Assembly: GCA_036784855.1 (NCBI GenBank) | Contig: JAZDSV010000016.1 | Span: 100,001-164,000 of the forward strand | DNA: 64,000 nt | Reading direction: 5' to 3' | Source: Aphelidium insulamus | Lineage: Eukaryota; Aphelidiomycota; Aphelidea; Aphelidiaceae | Shown here: positions 24,101 through 35,641 of the stretch, piece after piece | How positions within the stretch are numbered: position 1 is the stretch's first letter | Layout: each line of letters opens with the position of its first letter | Notes under the pieces: generated by a model | What the model saw: the letters and a program-made list of their open reading frames with translations, nothing else | The model's database searches: none | Told to the model about the DNA's origin: nothing | Made by a program: the position numbers and the translations under genes

Positions 24101-25244
24101 GCCACGGGAGGTTCATCGTCAATGCACACCGCAGCCTCCATATCAAGCAACGGCGCTCGACACTGTATCAAGAGCCCGGTGTACAGCTGTGCCAGTAGGG
24201 TCTCTTCGCAGATGGCCAAGCGAATGCCGGAAACCCATTTGCCCAGCTCGGCCTGAACTGCCGATTCTGGAGCAAGTTGCACGCCCAGCACGGGCTGTAT
24301 GAAGCAGCGGTTGGCGCCAGCTGTATTGAGTGACAGAATCCCCGCCGGCGTGCCCGACTCTATGATGGAGGAGTCTGCAATGTTCACACATATAAGTATA
24401 GTATGCAGTATACGGTACACGAACTGTACCCTGCTCAAACACGCCAACCCACTGACAGACGGCGTCCGACAGACTGGCCCGCTTGGGTTCCGTGGCGGCT
24501 AGAAGGTCCCGAATCACTTGGGCGGCGCGTTTCGCATCCGCCGCGTAATAGGACTCCATGGTGGCACGGGTGCCGGGGTAGAAGAGCAGCTGACTGCCCA
24601 CGACACGGCACCAGCCAAGACACCACTCGCGCTGGCTGCTGCGCGTACCGTCCGTGTTGAGGTCCGTCTGCGACAGTGCGCGTTAGCCAGAGGAGACCAC
24701 GGCTGACTATGCTACAAACCTTCTTCAGTACCCAGCCGGCAATATACTGTTTGGAGCAGTATATGCGTGCCAGCAGCTCACGCGTGAATGTCGCCATGGA
24801 CCACGGCAGTGTTCTTGGTGCCGCGTCCTTTGCAGGCGCGAGAGTCAGTGCGTGCGCGCGGGAAGAGCGTCGCGGCGCCGGTGACTCGCGCCCTGTGCCG
24901 CCTCCCTCATAGTTCACCACGGCGTCCATGGATGAGTAGGAGGCGTTTTGGGCAGCGCGAAGTGGAGCAGAGGCCACTCGCTGCCGCACCAACACCGCCC
25001 CGGTGGGCATACTGGGGCGCCGATCGTCGGCGGTGGCGGCCGGCGGTGTGTTGCGGGCAGATGTCGCTGCCATGGACGCCAGCTCATTGGCAGAAGAGGC
25101 GCGGTGAATAACGGACACGGGGCGCGTGGACCCGCCGGCGATGGCGGAGAATGACAGCACGCCGCGCTTGTCAGTGGCGCTATCCGAAGTGTCCGTCGAC
25201 GACTCCCGCCGTCCAAACAGACCGCCAGACTTCCTGGGCGCCAT
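21175..25244 (-). CDS. CAF120/SKG3-like PH-domain protein
   Basis: Exons 25244..24720, 24667..24430, 24374..22804 and 22761..21175 sum to 1306 codons plus stop. The last intron (42 nt) is in frame and stop-free, so it could be retained, but its GTATGT/GTGCAG ends are strong. After a disordered start comes a split PH-like fold: KQYIAGWVLKK, then WCLGWCRVVGSQLLFYPGTR, a QWVGVFEQ segment and an alpha/beta part ending CIDDEPPVAIEGYLQVRV...WKQLYCVV. The C-terminal half is disordered with a charged coiled coil (KLRREREELERERESIRR) and a Gln run. The order matches fungal CAF120/SKG3 proteins, which link to CCR4-NOT and the bud neck. The gene ends 72 bp from the end of the convergent J-domain gene. 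Confidence 0.65.
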
Positions 25245-25453
25245 TACCGTGGCTGAATGGCGGCGTGCGTGGGTGTATACAGGTATGCGTGTTGTCTATT
25301 CGATAAAGCTTGTATATGGCAGCTTGCTTCTGTATAACCACGGCAGCCCGCTGCGATGGCAACTGTCAACAAGTATCCATAATAGTATATATAATTTATA
25401 TATAAGTGTATATCGTAGATGTTCTGTATATTGTCTCTGCAGCGCATGGCAGC

Positions 25454-27276
25454 TCACCAGGACAGCGTGAACAGACGCCGAAACCACTTGGATCGCGGCT
25501 TCTTGACCGGATCGGCGGCATTGTCCGCGTGGCTGCTGTGCGTGTTGCCGGATGAGCGGCGCGATGTGTCACCGACGGATGTCACTGTCGCCACGTCGTC
25601 TGTCAGTGTGGCGATACTGTGGCGTGGCCGTTGTTGCTGCGGGTAGTGTTGATGGTGTTCCGTTTGCTGCTGCTGCTGCTGATAGCGGTCAGCCTGTATC
25701 TGGTCAATGTACTCCGTGGCCAGCAGGTACACCGCCAGCCCGGTGTGGTTGAAGCCGTTGATCAGCGGGACGTTGGAGTTGCGTGCAATCGCTGTGCGTA
25801 TAAAGTTGGGCGACATCTCCTCGATGCCGTACGCCTGCAGCCATCCCCAGTAGCCTTGACACGCCTCCTCGACAGCATTTGCATCCAAGTCGCGCACAAA
25901 CAGAACCTGCATGCGCCGACGCATTGGGACATAGAAGTCTACTTGTCCATAGCAGCGAGACATCTTCTTGAGCGCGGCGCTTTGTTCCACATCATCCGGC
26001 AGTGCCATCGAACACAGCCACGGATGTGCCGCCAGTTCGGTAATCGGCGCGCGGCGCCACGGACTGCGCTTCAGACTCCTGACGAGAAAGTCCTTGAAGT
26101 CTGCACAGTGGTATGCATATAAGATAGACAATAGCAACACTTGTTTTGTCTGCATACCACGCGACAGCCAAGGGTTCCGGTCCGCCAGCCGGTACCGAAT
26201 GTTGCGATCAGTAAACACTCCCGGGTAGCTCAGTGTGGCGAGGAGCTGCGTGACCACAGCGATTGCCCTATCATTCCATCAGTTAATATAAAAATATATC
26301 TACAGAAAAACTCACCAGATGTCAGCCGCGCCACCGGGACTGGGGGCACGTTCCATCAGCTCGGGTGAAAAGTAGGAGCGGTTGGAACCGACACGGTCAG
26401 TCAGCGCGTCCTCATTGGAGCCGGGAGCAAACAGTGCACAGCAGCCAAGCTGCCCCAATTTGATGCACGGTGCCGTCCAGTGTTCGGCCAGTGGCGACTC
26501 CATCAACATACGTTGAGCCTTCTGACTGCTTCTATTCGACTTGTTGCGTCTGCTAGTATCACGTGCGTTGTGGCCGCTTGCACAAGCAGGCGCGGACGGA
26601 CACACGAATATGTTGTCGAGTGTGATATCCCGGTGGGCAATAAAATGGCTGTGCAAGTAACCTGTACGCGCACACGTTAGTACGTACATAAAGTCACGTG
26701 GTTCTCCCACTCACCCACGGCACTGATCAGTTGGCGTGAAAACTCTTTGGCAAAGCGTTCGCGGGCAAGAGTCTTTCGCTGATCGGAGTCTACGTGCTGG
26801 GGCTGTCCGTGCGGCTTGGCCGTCACTCTGCGCAACTCTTCGGCGTGCATCTCCAAGTACGCAGCCAGTGACATGATGTGCTCGGGCGCCTCCAGCACGA
26901 GGTACGCCTTACGTGTATCATCGTCGTAGACAGTATCCAGCGCCTGTAACAGATGCGGATGGTCCTTGGCAGCAAAGTGCATTCGCGACTCATGCGCCAC
27001 CATGTACTTGTACTCTCGCCACGTGGAGTACTGTGTGACAATGTCCATGGTGGCGGTGATATAGTCGAACACTTTGACCAAAGTCTGAATGATGAGTTCA
27101 CTATATGTGTATATCAGTGGGTTGACGCGCACCTGCTGTCCAGTCTCCGTGTTGAGACAGCGGTAGAAATCGCGTGAAAATCCTCTCTTCATCAATTCTG
27201 CATTACTTTCTCGGTCATACGACCACTTTTTTGAAATGTATTGCCGTGGAATACTGCTCGCGCTGGATCTAGCCAT
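25454..27276 (-). CDS. Protein kinase-like protein, probable pseudokinase
   Basis: Exons 27276..27133, 27084..26715, 26661..26316, 26267..26158 and 26100..25454 sum to 538 codons plus stop. The first intron (27132..27085, 48 nt) is in frame and stop-free; removing it creates TLVKVFDY, which supplies the Lys of subdomain II. The catalytic loop is good (AHRDITLDNIF), but the DFG box reads GQLG, so the magnesium-binding Asp is absent. SPELM replaces APE, ADIWA gives subdomain IX, and ELAAHPWL closes the domain. A conserved-looking C-terminal region follows (GYWGWLQAYGIEEMSPNFI, then NVPLINGFNHTGLAVYLL), then a Gln-rich tail. It resembles CAMK-group kinases in layout. Activity is doubtful. A regulatory role is inferred. 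Confidence 0.72.
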
Positions 27277-27605
27277 GGCGGTTGACTCTCTTTGGAAGAT
27301 CCGCGGTCGAAGCTAAAAATAGTCAGCTTGGCGATCTGCCACCACACTACATACATATAGGAGTGTGACATCGACTCTCGTTTACTGTGGCACACGAGAA
27401 ACTCAAATTTAAATAATAATTGTATTGGGTATTGCAAGTAGAAGCTATTCTGAACTGCGGCTAGGGCAGTTTTGTGACCAATTTTGGGATCATTTCATTG
27501 ATTGCCTCCCTGTGCAGTGTATTGATTCGCTTCGTGGTGTGTGTCCGAATTGGCCTTTCATCTAGCAGAACTAGTTATTTTTGACACTCATAATATCTTG
27601 ATCAA

Positions 27606-27714
27606 CTCCCTTAGCTGCTTAATCTGATCGGTAAAATCCTCCTTCAACATGGCATGACCCTTGTTGATGCTAACTGTCCCACCATATTTCTTTCTGATAA
27701 GTGTCAACTGGAAT
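27606..27714 (-). pseudogene. Duplicated fragment of the neighbouring secreted-protein gene
   Basis: This stretch matches 28387..28495, inside the gene just upstream, with about 80 percent identity by eye (shared runs such as CTGATCGGT(A/G)AAATCCTCCT and TTTCTTTCTGATAAG). It encodes the KSGGT(I/V)SIKKG...FTDQ region but has no start, and the sequence around it does not continue the homology. It is a remnant of a tandem duplication. Confidence 0.75.
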
Positions 27715-27792
27715 TATCAGCTCAATTAATTTGTGATTTTATTTTTCTTGATGTAATATTGCAAGTGTAAATTTTCGTAAGCCAACTTAAAC

Positions 27793-29009
27793 TTATACCG
27801 AAGGAGGCAGAATTGCGGCAAGTTTTTGACCACCTTCACTACTTAGTATCTGCATTCGACATGAGCTCTTGATGATTGCTTCAACAATCCTGCCTATCAG
27901 CTCTGTACTTTGTGAGTAAACAATGTTTTGCTTTGATTGGCGGTCAATGTTTGTTCCTCCATGAAACTTTTTCAGCTGACCTGAAATTGCCTCCACATTT
28001 TGACTGATACCACGCAGCTGCCGAATCTTGGCATCGCAATTTTCCGTCTTGGAATCAAGTAGCTCAGCAATCTTTGACCAATGGGTTCGGATGTGCGAAA
28101 TGCTAAGTTTTGTGGGAGAATGTCCAGAGTTATCACTGTCTAAGGGTGGTTGTGCAAGCCAAATTCGAGCTGCTGCTATGTGATTTGCAGCGTCAAAAGT
28201 TGCAATTAGTTGTTGTTGTTTTGCGTTGCTCTTCTGTTGAACAGCGGGGAGTGCGGAATATATTTTCAGATCCAACCCCGCAATCACCCCTGCATAATAT
28301 TGAAGAATATCAAGTCGACTCTGCTCCGTTTCCTCATTCAACAACTCATTCAGCTTGTGCTTGGCAAAAAAAATGTAATCGTCAATCTCGCGTAGTTCCT
28401 CGTTCTGATCGGTGAAATCCTCCTCCAACATCATAAGACCCTTCTTGATGCTAATTGTCCCGCCAGATTTCTTTCTGATAAGCTTCAACTGGAATCCATT
28501 GTCGAACGCCATACCAGATGGAATATCAAAGATAGCACCGAAACATTTGTGATTCTTTGCGTACTTGGCATACTCTTCGTCGCTTCCAGAGTACGTTGAC
28601 TGCTCAATGTCACTATTTATTACGGCATCATAGATATTTCCGTTGCCGTTCGAAGTTTGGACTATGCCTATTGAATCCAAAACCTTTGGTTCGCCGAAAA
28701 TGGTTCCTTTCACAATTGCTCGGAGATTATCAGCGTTCTTGGGAGGAAATGCAAAGCTAAATAGTTAAATATGTGTATACTGCCGTCATTGATATACATA
28801 CCGTCGGTAGCAAAATTCAACCACTGTTTGGGTCCCGGGTTGAAGCTTATTCGTATCGAACCATTTGATGCGTCCGGGAATACGCCAATTGAACCACGCT
28901 CTGTGTACCATTAGACGTGAAACATATGATATACATGTCCATACTGGGCGGAGGGTAAGTTTGCAAATGCAATGCAGGCGACAATTGATATAATCAGCGA
29001 GGAATTCAT
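27793..29009 (-). CDS. Secreted protein of unknown function
   Basis: Exons 29009..28945, 28900..28802 and 28756..27793 sum to 375 codons plus stop. Exon 1 is almost exactly the signal peptide (MNSSLIISIVACIAFANLPS, cleavage near SAQ-A); the first junction leads into AWFNWRIPGRIKWFD. The N-terminal third looks like a small beta domain (GTQTVVEFCYRR, then FAFPPKNADNLRAIVKGTIF). The rest is largely helical (EELREIDDYIFFAKHKLNEL, then CDAKIRQLRGISQNVEAIS). No family recognised. The partial duplicate downstream and the AT-rich base composition, unlike neighbouring genes, fit a lineage-specific, fast-changing secreted protein such as an effector, which is inference. Confidence 0.75.
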
Positions 29010-29272
29010 TTCTCACGGAAGGTTCAACGTGCAGCAAAAATGGCTATTTTATGGTTGGAAAAATGTGGCGTAACACGAGGTCAGCCACATTTAAGCACCA
29101 ATCATTTTAAAAAGTATGCCCCTTACTGTTTCGAACATGAAGCAACGAGCAAGTATACACCAATGTTTCATGTGCACGATGTATTTATATCAACATGGAT
29201 GCACTGCACAAAACATCACGTCGCTGTACCAAAGATACTCTTAAACAAAGCGAAAGCAACTTTACTGCAAAA

Positions 29273-30556
29273 CTACTGATCGTTGTCATCGCCAGTGTTG
29301 CGCCGCGATCCCGGCGACAGTGCCAGTTGGAGCGGGGCTGTGATGTCCACTCGTCTGCTCCGGCTGTCCACTATACGCACGTGCTTGTCACGACGAGACG
29401 ACGTGGTGCTCTCGTCGTCCAAATTGTTTATACCGTGCGATGAAGTGTTCACCAGGGCGGGTTTTGCGGGCTGTTGCACGTAGAGCCGGATCTGGGATGA
29501 GCTGCTGCTCACGCTCTTTCCAGTGTCCATGGCGTACTTGCCACTGTGATTGTCACCACTGCCGCTTAGATCTTCATCCTCGTCGCTCGTGGGGGCCTCC
29601 TGATGGCGTAGACTGTCGAGCGGTCCGTCACGCTCCGGCCCGTCAGAGTCGGCCGAGTACATTTCCGTGCGCTGGTCCACCGACATTCCGTCCTTTGGCA
29701 ATTGATCACTGCTGGCCACCGACGCCGCCAGCTCGTCCAGCACGGGATCATCAACGTCGATGTGATCTGACGAGACATCATCATCCACGTCCGATGGCTC
29801 CAGCGATATCTTGCGCCCCAGTATCAGTGCTTCCTTCATGTTGTAGTGGTTGTGGCGACGCTGCTCGAATATGTGCTTCCGCACGTCGGACGCGGCTGCA
29901 TCATTAGTTGCAGTGATGGCACGAAACAGAATCTCGTACAGGTGTCCAGTTCACTGTCACTAGAGTCCCATTCCCGTCTGCTGTTGGCGGAGGAGTGGCC
30001 GGAAGTCACGTTTTCTGCGCTGTCTCCCGAGTGCAGAGACGCGTGTCGCACGCCAGCATTCAGCACATCCTCTTCCCGATAGTTGGCCAGCGCCTCATTC
30101 AACGCGTATGGCGGCAGTTGCACAAAGTCTACCTACATTCAGTACCATGTACAGATTTGTGGAAGCGCACGCACCGCCGCTCCCGTTCAGAACACTGTCC
30201 GTGGTGGGGTCATAGTGCACGTACGGGGTCTTGGGTTCGAGTATACGTTGCCGCGTGCCCCGCCCCACCGAAGTGATCTGCAGATTGTCCTCATCCCACT
30301 TGAGCCGCGCCTTCTTGGAGTCGCTGTCGCTGGTGGTGTCGTTGCCGCCCTGCTGCTCCATAGAGGCCGCGGTGGCTGCGGTGCCGCGGTGTATCATTGT
30401 CGGTGACGGGGCGGCCGGCGTGGTGTCTTCCTGCGCGGCAGATACGCCTGGCAGCTGGCTCAGTGAGGTCTTGAGAATGCTCTTGACCTGCGAGGAGCCA
30501 ACCACGGCGGCCAGTGGGCCGGGAAGGCCGCGTTTCAAGCCGCTCTCGCTGGGCAT
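29273..30556 (-). CDS. GLC8: Protein phosphatase inhibitor 2 (I-2/GLC8), long form
   Basis: Exons 30556..30175, 30128..29940 and 29895..29273 sum to 397 codons plus stop. The three PP1-contact regions of I-2 are present in order: KSILKT (about residue 28), LKWDEDNLQITSVGRGTRQR then EPKTPYVHYD (about 85-115), and FEQRRHNHYNMKEALILGRK (about 205). The Thr in PKTPY is the GSK3/Pho85 site. The protein binds PP1 (GLC7) and holds or matures it. It is about twice the usual length because an acidic linker separates regions 2 and 3 and a Ser/Asp-rich tail follows. The gene starts 99 bp downstream of the RhoGEF stop, on the same strand. Confidence 0.9.
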
Positions 30557-30655
30557 CGAGATTGTATGACACTTGTGTATTTGTCCAACACAGGTGGGAG
30601 TATTTACAGACATTACAGACACATTAATATGCAAGTTGACAAAATAAAAATGTAA

Positions 30656-33393
30656 CTATATTCTCGAGCAGTGAGCGGCCGGAATCCATTTGAGGGCCTC
30701 CGTGGCAGACCGTCGCACATAGTACCACGATCCTTCCGTGGGAATAAGTTGCACATGTTCATACAGCACTTGAAACCTTTCCCCGGCCGCCATGTCGAAC
30801 TCGTCGGTGCCAGCCGCGCGGTACGGGTATATGGCAACACAATGAAAGAGGGGGCGCAGAGAGTCGGCAGGCACGGTAATGTGCCTCGATTTAGTGACGG
30901 TGGCTGCTGTTGACAAAGTTGCTGCTTGCGGTATGGGTGCAGGCGCCGTTTCCTTGGCACCAATAAAAGCATCAATGTCGTCCATCAGCGACGAGGCTGA
31001 CTTGGATTTGAGACGGCGTGAGTGGGAGAGTGATGCGTCACTGCCATGCAGTGCAAGGAGGTCGTTGTGGAATGAATCGATTTGTGATCTGCTGCCGGAC
31101 GCGGATTTGCTCGGCATCTTTGGCTGCACGGTGTCAACGTCAACCAGTACGGGCGAGTCACCCGGTTTTGATATGCTCTTGCTTTTTGGGCGCGAGAATA
31201 TTGAAGGGAAGACTGATTGATGTTCCTGGTGTTGTGATCGCGCCGCCGTACTACCTGCCAGCGATGGAGAGCTGTTTGTTCGCGGGCGCATCGAGTACTG
31301 TTCCTCGTTATCTGCATCCAGCAAAGTCTGCAGATTTTGCTGTGCGGCCAAAGTGTCCAGTGGCGACACTTCCGGGGGTTCGTTGGTCGAAGGCGCGCTC
31401 GACCGAAATGAGAATAGTGTGCTCCACCGACTGCTGGCCGAGTCGTCGGCGACAGGTATCGACGAGGGCAAGGTCGGGATTGATCGTATTCGTTCCTCGA
31501 CCGTTAGCCGCCGCTCCGCTGCTCGATACTCGCTAATGATGTGCAGCCGTCGAGCAAGCGGGAGCGTTCGTGAAAGACCTTTCTCCGCCTGCGAGGAAGT
31601 CTGTGCCGTTGATATGTCGAAACGAGAATCGAACTCACTCAACACCAAATGATGCTTCAACGCGATACCCAGCCACCATCCCACCGATTGCAATCGGACA
31701 AATCTGTCGCAGATTGCCGCTACGTACTCGCTGACCAGCCCAAGAAACGTTGGCAACTCTTCAATAAGTTGGGCGTTGAGTATCGCGTACTCACTGGACG
31801 ACTTTTTCAATATTTCGTCTCGTGCCGCGTGCCCTCCTGAAGCTGCGTCACTCGTACCAGACTGTGAGGCTTCCGCCTCATCAAGCAGTCGGTCGTGGTC
31901 CAAACGCTTCTTCTCGCGCTTTTTCATCACGGTTCTGGGTCCGGCAAACAGTGATGCAAGAGTGGTCAGCTCGGGAATCAGACTCGAGCCAACTATGGAC
32001 GCAAGATCGCCGAATGATTTGCAGGCACTAAACGGCGGTCTTGACGCAATGAAAGATAGCGCCTCGGTACAACAGAATTCCTCGGACAATTGACGCCATC
32101 TTTCGATGCGCTTTACCCGTGGACCGAAACCATCGGGTATGTAGCTGCTCTTGTGAGCGGCAGTTGATCTGCTGTCATCGTGACTTTGTTGATGCTTATC
32201 GTCATCAAGATGATATAGCTGTGTCCAAGCGGCCGAAAACTGATCTTCTGCCACCGAATACAGACGACACTCTTCCAACCACTTTTCCACGCGGATAGTC
32301 AACCGCGCCACAAGAGTCTCAAACAAATCTAATCGTTCTTCTAGTGCAGTATAAAATGGATCGGTGGTGATGTGACCGGCCAGTCCCGTGACCTGTTTCA
32401 GCTGCTGCGTGCCGCGCTGCCACGTCTTGTTAATACCGCGCTGGATGGATTTCGGCCCGGTGCCTGTCACAATTTTGTCTACGAGATCTTTCCGCCGCTT
32501 CACCTCGTTGATGTGGACGGCCACGTGGCCCATCTCCTGGATGGCCTGGTCGAGCGATCTGTCCGGGGTAGCTTGTGATGTCGACTGCGCCTTTTGCAGC
32601 TCTCTCAGCAGCAGGGGATACTTGAGAACTCTCTGCACGGGCTTCAGTAACATTGATCCCAAGTCTGGCGGAGATGAGGTGATTGTGGCAATTTCTCGCT
32701 GGCATGTCTGCGATAACATATCGTCAGCAATTCCGCAACAGTGGTAATTGCACTGCTGCACACTCTGTACACACCTGCCAGTACAAGCAGCAATTCCGTG
32801 TCAGTCTGCAGTTCGATTATGCGCGCAATTGAAGCCTGGTGACGCTTGCAGTAGGTGGAGTAGACGGTGTCCATGCGCGAAATCATTGCCAGAAACACCT
32901 GACTAAGCGGCATCATGCTGGCCGCGGACGTCTTGTCCTGACTGGCACGCAGCAGTCGCACAAAGTCCCGGCTGAACTGCGCCACCTCGGCCAGATTAGT
33001 GAATACCAAGTGCACGTCGGCGGGCTTCATGGCCTTGGCTGCACGATCGTGGTACACGGCGAGCACGGCCTGCATGTCCGCCAAGTATGACTGCTCCGTG
33101 TCGATGATTTCGCGCACCACCCGATCCCACTGCGACAATGCGGTGGAGGCAGGAACAGCCTGAGACGTTGTTGCAGGAGGAGTCGGGGCGGCAGTGGCAG
33201 GCAATGCAGGCGGTGCTAACATTGCCAATTGCCTGGGTGATAGTACAGGCTTGGGCCGGACAGGTGGCGGCACATTGCCGGCCGTGCTGACAGATACCGA
33301 GTGACGGGTCTCTGCCGCTAGTGGCGCACCCACAGCGACAATCTCGGCCGACTCGAATGGATTGTCGCCGGCGGCGTCGTCGTCATCGTCCAT
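30656..33393 (-). CDS. RhoGEF with DH, BAR and SH3 domains (Tuba/DNMBP-like)
   Basis: Exon 1 is 33393..32785 and exon 2 is 32707..30656, total 886 codons plus stop; the donor at 32784 was chosen to keep the phase (another donor 12 bases later does not). After a Pro-rich start the DH domain begins at WDRVVREIIDTEQSYLADMQ and ends with the hallmark LLKPVQRVLKYPLLLREL. A BAR-type helical region follows (about residues 290-560). A Ser-rich linker leads to a C-terminal SH3 domain (ALYDY equivalent AIYPYRA, then WYYVRR, KWIPAAHC). DH-BAR-SH3 is the layout of Tuba and fungal Gef1, which activate Cdc42 at curved membranes. Confidence 0.88.
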
Positions 33394-33657
33394 TGCTTGC
33401 TGAAAGAGTAGTTGAAACAGATAATAATGATCAGTTATTCACCCATGGAAATCTATGCGTGCACCGGAGTGCAATCGCTATCGCCCAGTTAGGGATGTTA
33501 ACGGTCCGATCCGTGGCGCAGAGCCGCAAGCCCGAATTTCATACGCAAATGTGCTATGGCTATGAAGTCGGTGCATCTATACCTATTCTATCTATACCTT
33601 TTTTCCATTGATGTTTACAGTGCAACAAACAATGCACTATATTTGCACATTTTGATG

Positions 33658-34280
33658 TCATGTGCTATCGAAGACCCTAAGTTGGAGGATGTTGATCGGG
33701 ACTATGTATGCTCGCGCAACGCCCACGGTAACCGTCCGTTTACCGGTCTTCTCAACGGGAATCTGCTCAGATCCGACAACCATGCCCATAAGTTCACCAC
33801 TTTTGCGCACAAAGACAGGCGAGCCGCTGTCGCCCTACTCGACCCCGAGCTACCGAACACATGTCCACGAATGGTCGCATTGTTGGAACAAATAGTTCCG
33901 GTAGTAAATGTACGCGGCGACATGGTAAGCTGTAAGCCGGAGTGACCAATCATTAGGTACGCGCGGCCCTCGGATGGAACTGCAATATCTGGATCGGCAG
34001 AGACAAGCGGTTGCGCACATTCCAACCACATAGCATCAAGGTCTTTGTTGATACCAATGACGGTGACCAGCTCGACGCGGTACTCCATTAAATTGATTCG
34101 GACTTTGTCGCCCACTTTCCATACACGGGCATGTGCAACCGTGCAAAGCGTATACGTGCCAATAATTGTGCAGCTCAAGAACTCGTCCGTCCAGGCAAGG
34201 TACGTGAGACAGTGGTTTACCAAAGAGTCTGGCAGGCTTATGGACACCCTGGATGAAGTCGGCGATGTGAGATCAGCCAT
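33658..34280 (-). pseudogene. Trypsin-fold protease, copy A, frameshifted near the catalytic Ser
   Basis: Closely related to the intact copy at 35018..35641 from the start (LTSPTSSRVSISLPDSLVNH) through HSGLQLT and GHVFGSSGSS. There the frame is lost: the GDSGSP motif and the rest (KSGELMGMVVGSE, then ARAYIVPINI) are present in another frame and end at a stop at 33658. The shift lies at a run of G (about 33830). Everything else is well preserved, so this is either a very young pseudogene or an assembly error. The His (CTVAHA) and Asp (LDAMW) positions are intact. Confidence 0.7.
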
Positions 34281-35017
34281 GATTGTTGACAGGAAATGAG
34301 AAATGTAATACCACCTCGATTCAAATTAGTGTCACTGTCGAGTGTTTCTGACAGCACAGTTTCAGCGTCACGTAATGACCATTTGAGTGTCACAGCTTGT
34401 GCGCCAGCTATACACCAAAAGGCATGATATAAATATCTACACGGCTTGCGCAACGTTTACATTTGGAGTGTCGCAATAGTTTTTGCAACAGGAAATCCAT
34501 TCTGCCCCATTCTCCGACTTCTTAAGGCCGCAAAAGGTTAATTAGGTGCATTTGTTACCATGTAGCTCCCCGGTGTAAAGGTACGACTGCGGTTTAGTGC
34601 CAATATGTTTGCGCTAAATCTGTAAAAAATTGCCTCAAATTGCATCCATCATTACGCACACGTCTTCAGGCAGACATGTATTCATCCAGTTTGCTTCGAT
34701 GTGTGTGCGACTTTGAAGCTCACTTCCACTTCCTAAAGCAGTAGTAAATCACAGACTCATGTACATAGATACAAGTGCTTTTATCATGCACTCGGAGTAT
34801 TCTGAGTACTCGAATTACTCTGAATCTCAATAGAGATTTACTCCAGGCGGCGAGTCATAACCTTGGTTTGTAATATAATGTTCACAACAGAGTTAACTAC
34901 TGCTACCACAACTACAAAATCGTATCGTTATAGTTCGTGCATACACATGTCTCTTTGCGGTGGGCTTGCCAGCTGTGTTTCACTGATTATATTGCTGTGC
35001 TTGCAAGGGTGATTATT
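34281..35017. other. Spacer between two protease copies
   Basis: No gene seen. The first ~130 bases upstream of copy A resemble the bases upstream of the intact copy (shared TTTGAGTGTCA(C/T)A(A/G)CTTG...GCCAGCTA), so the promoter was duplicated with the gene. Confidence 0.6.
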
Positions 35018-35641
35018 TCAAGTTCCGTCAAACTTCTTCGCCATTATGATTAGGGCGTTGATCGGAATAATATATGCCCGAGCAGTACCAATGCTAGCGT
35101 TTATATTTCGCTCATTGGGCAGCGTCTCTGGCCCGATGACCATACCCATCAGATCGCCCGTAAGTCGTGCATATACTGGTGAACCACTATCGCCGCAAAA
35201 CGAACCAGTGCTACCGAACACGTGTCCCGCCTTGGTAATCTTGCTCGAGCATATCGTTCCAATTGAAAAAATTTGCGGCGGCTTGGTTAGCTGCAGACCG
35301 GAGTGGCCTATAATCAGATAGATACGTCCCTCGGAGGGAAGCGTAGTATCAATATAAGCAGACACAAGCGGTTGCGCGGATTTCATCCATACAACATCTA
35401 AGCTGACATTGATTCCAATGACGATGACCGATACGACGCGTTGATCCTTCAAATGTACTCGGTCTTTTTCGCCCACTTTCCATTCACGCGCATGTGCAAC
35501 GGTGCAAATCGTATACTGGTTAATTATGGTGCAGCTCAAGAAATCGTCCGTCCAGGCGAGGTACGCGAGGCAGTGGTTTATCATCGACTCAGGCAGGCTT
35601 ACGGACAAACGAGGTGAAGTCGTCGATGGGAGTTTAGACAT
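35018..35641 (-). CDS. Chymotrypsin-fold serine protease without signal peptide
   Basis: Single-exon gene of 207 residues. The Ser motif is textbook (FCGDSGSPVY, Ser152). The His is probably His50 in CTVAHA (TAAHC in trypsin) and the Asp Asp82 in SLDVVWMK (DIALL). A GHSGLQLT segment precedes the Ser loop. There is no signal peptide or pro-region, so the enzyme should be cytoplasmic or leave by another route, unlike most fungal S1 proteases. The size is close to a bare protease domain. A frameshifted copy lies 737 bp away and a fragment 4.5 kb away. Confidence 0.75.
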   Translation of the reverse strand: MSKLPSTTSPRLSVSLPESMINHCLAYLAWTDDFLSCTIINQYTICTVAHAREWKVGEKDRVHLKDQRVVSVIVIGINVSLDVVWMKSAQPLVSAYIDTTLPSEGRIYLIIGHSGLQLTKPPQIFSIGTICSSKITKAGHVFGSTGSFCGDSGSPVYARLTGDLMGMVIGPETLPNERNINASIGTARAYIIPINALIIMAKKFDGT

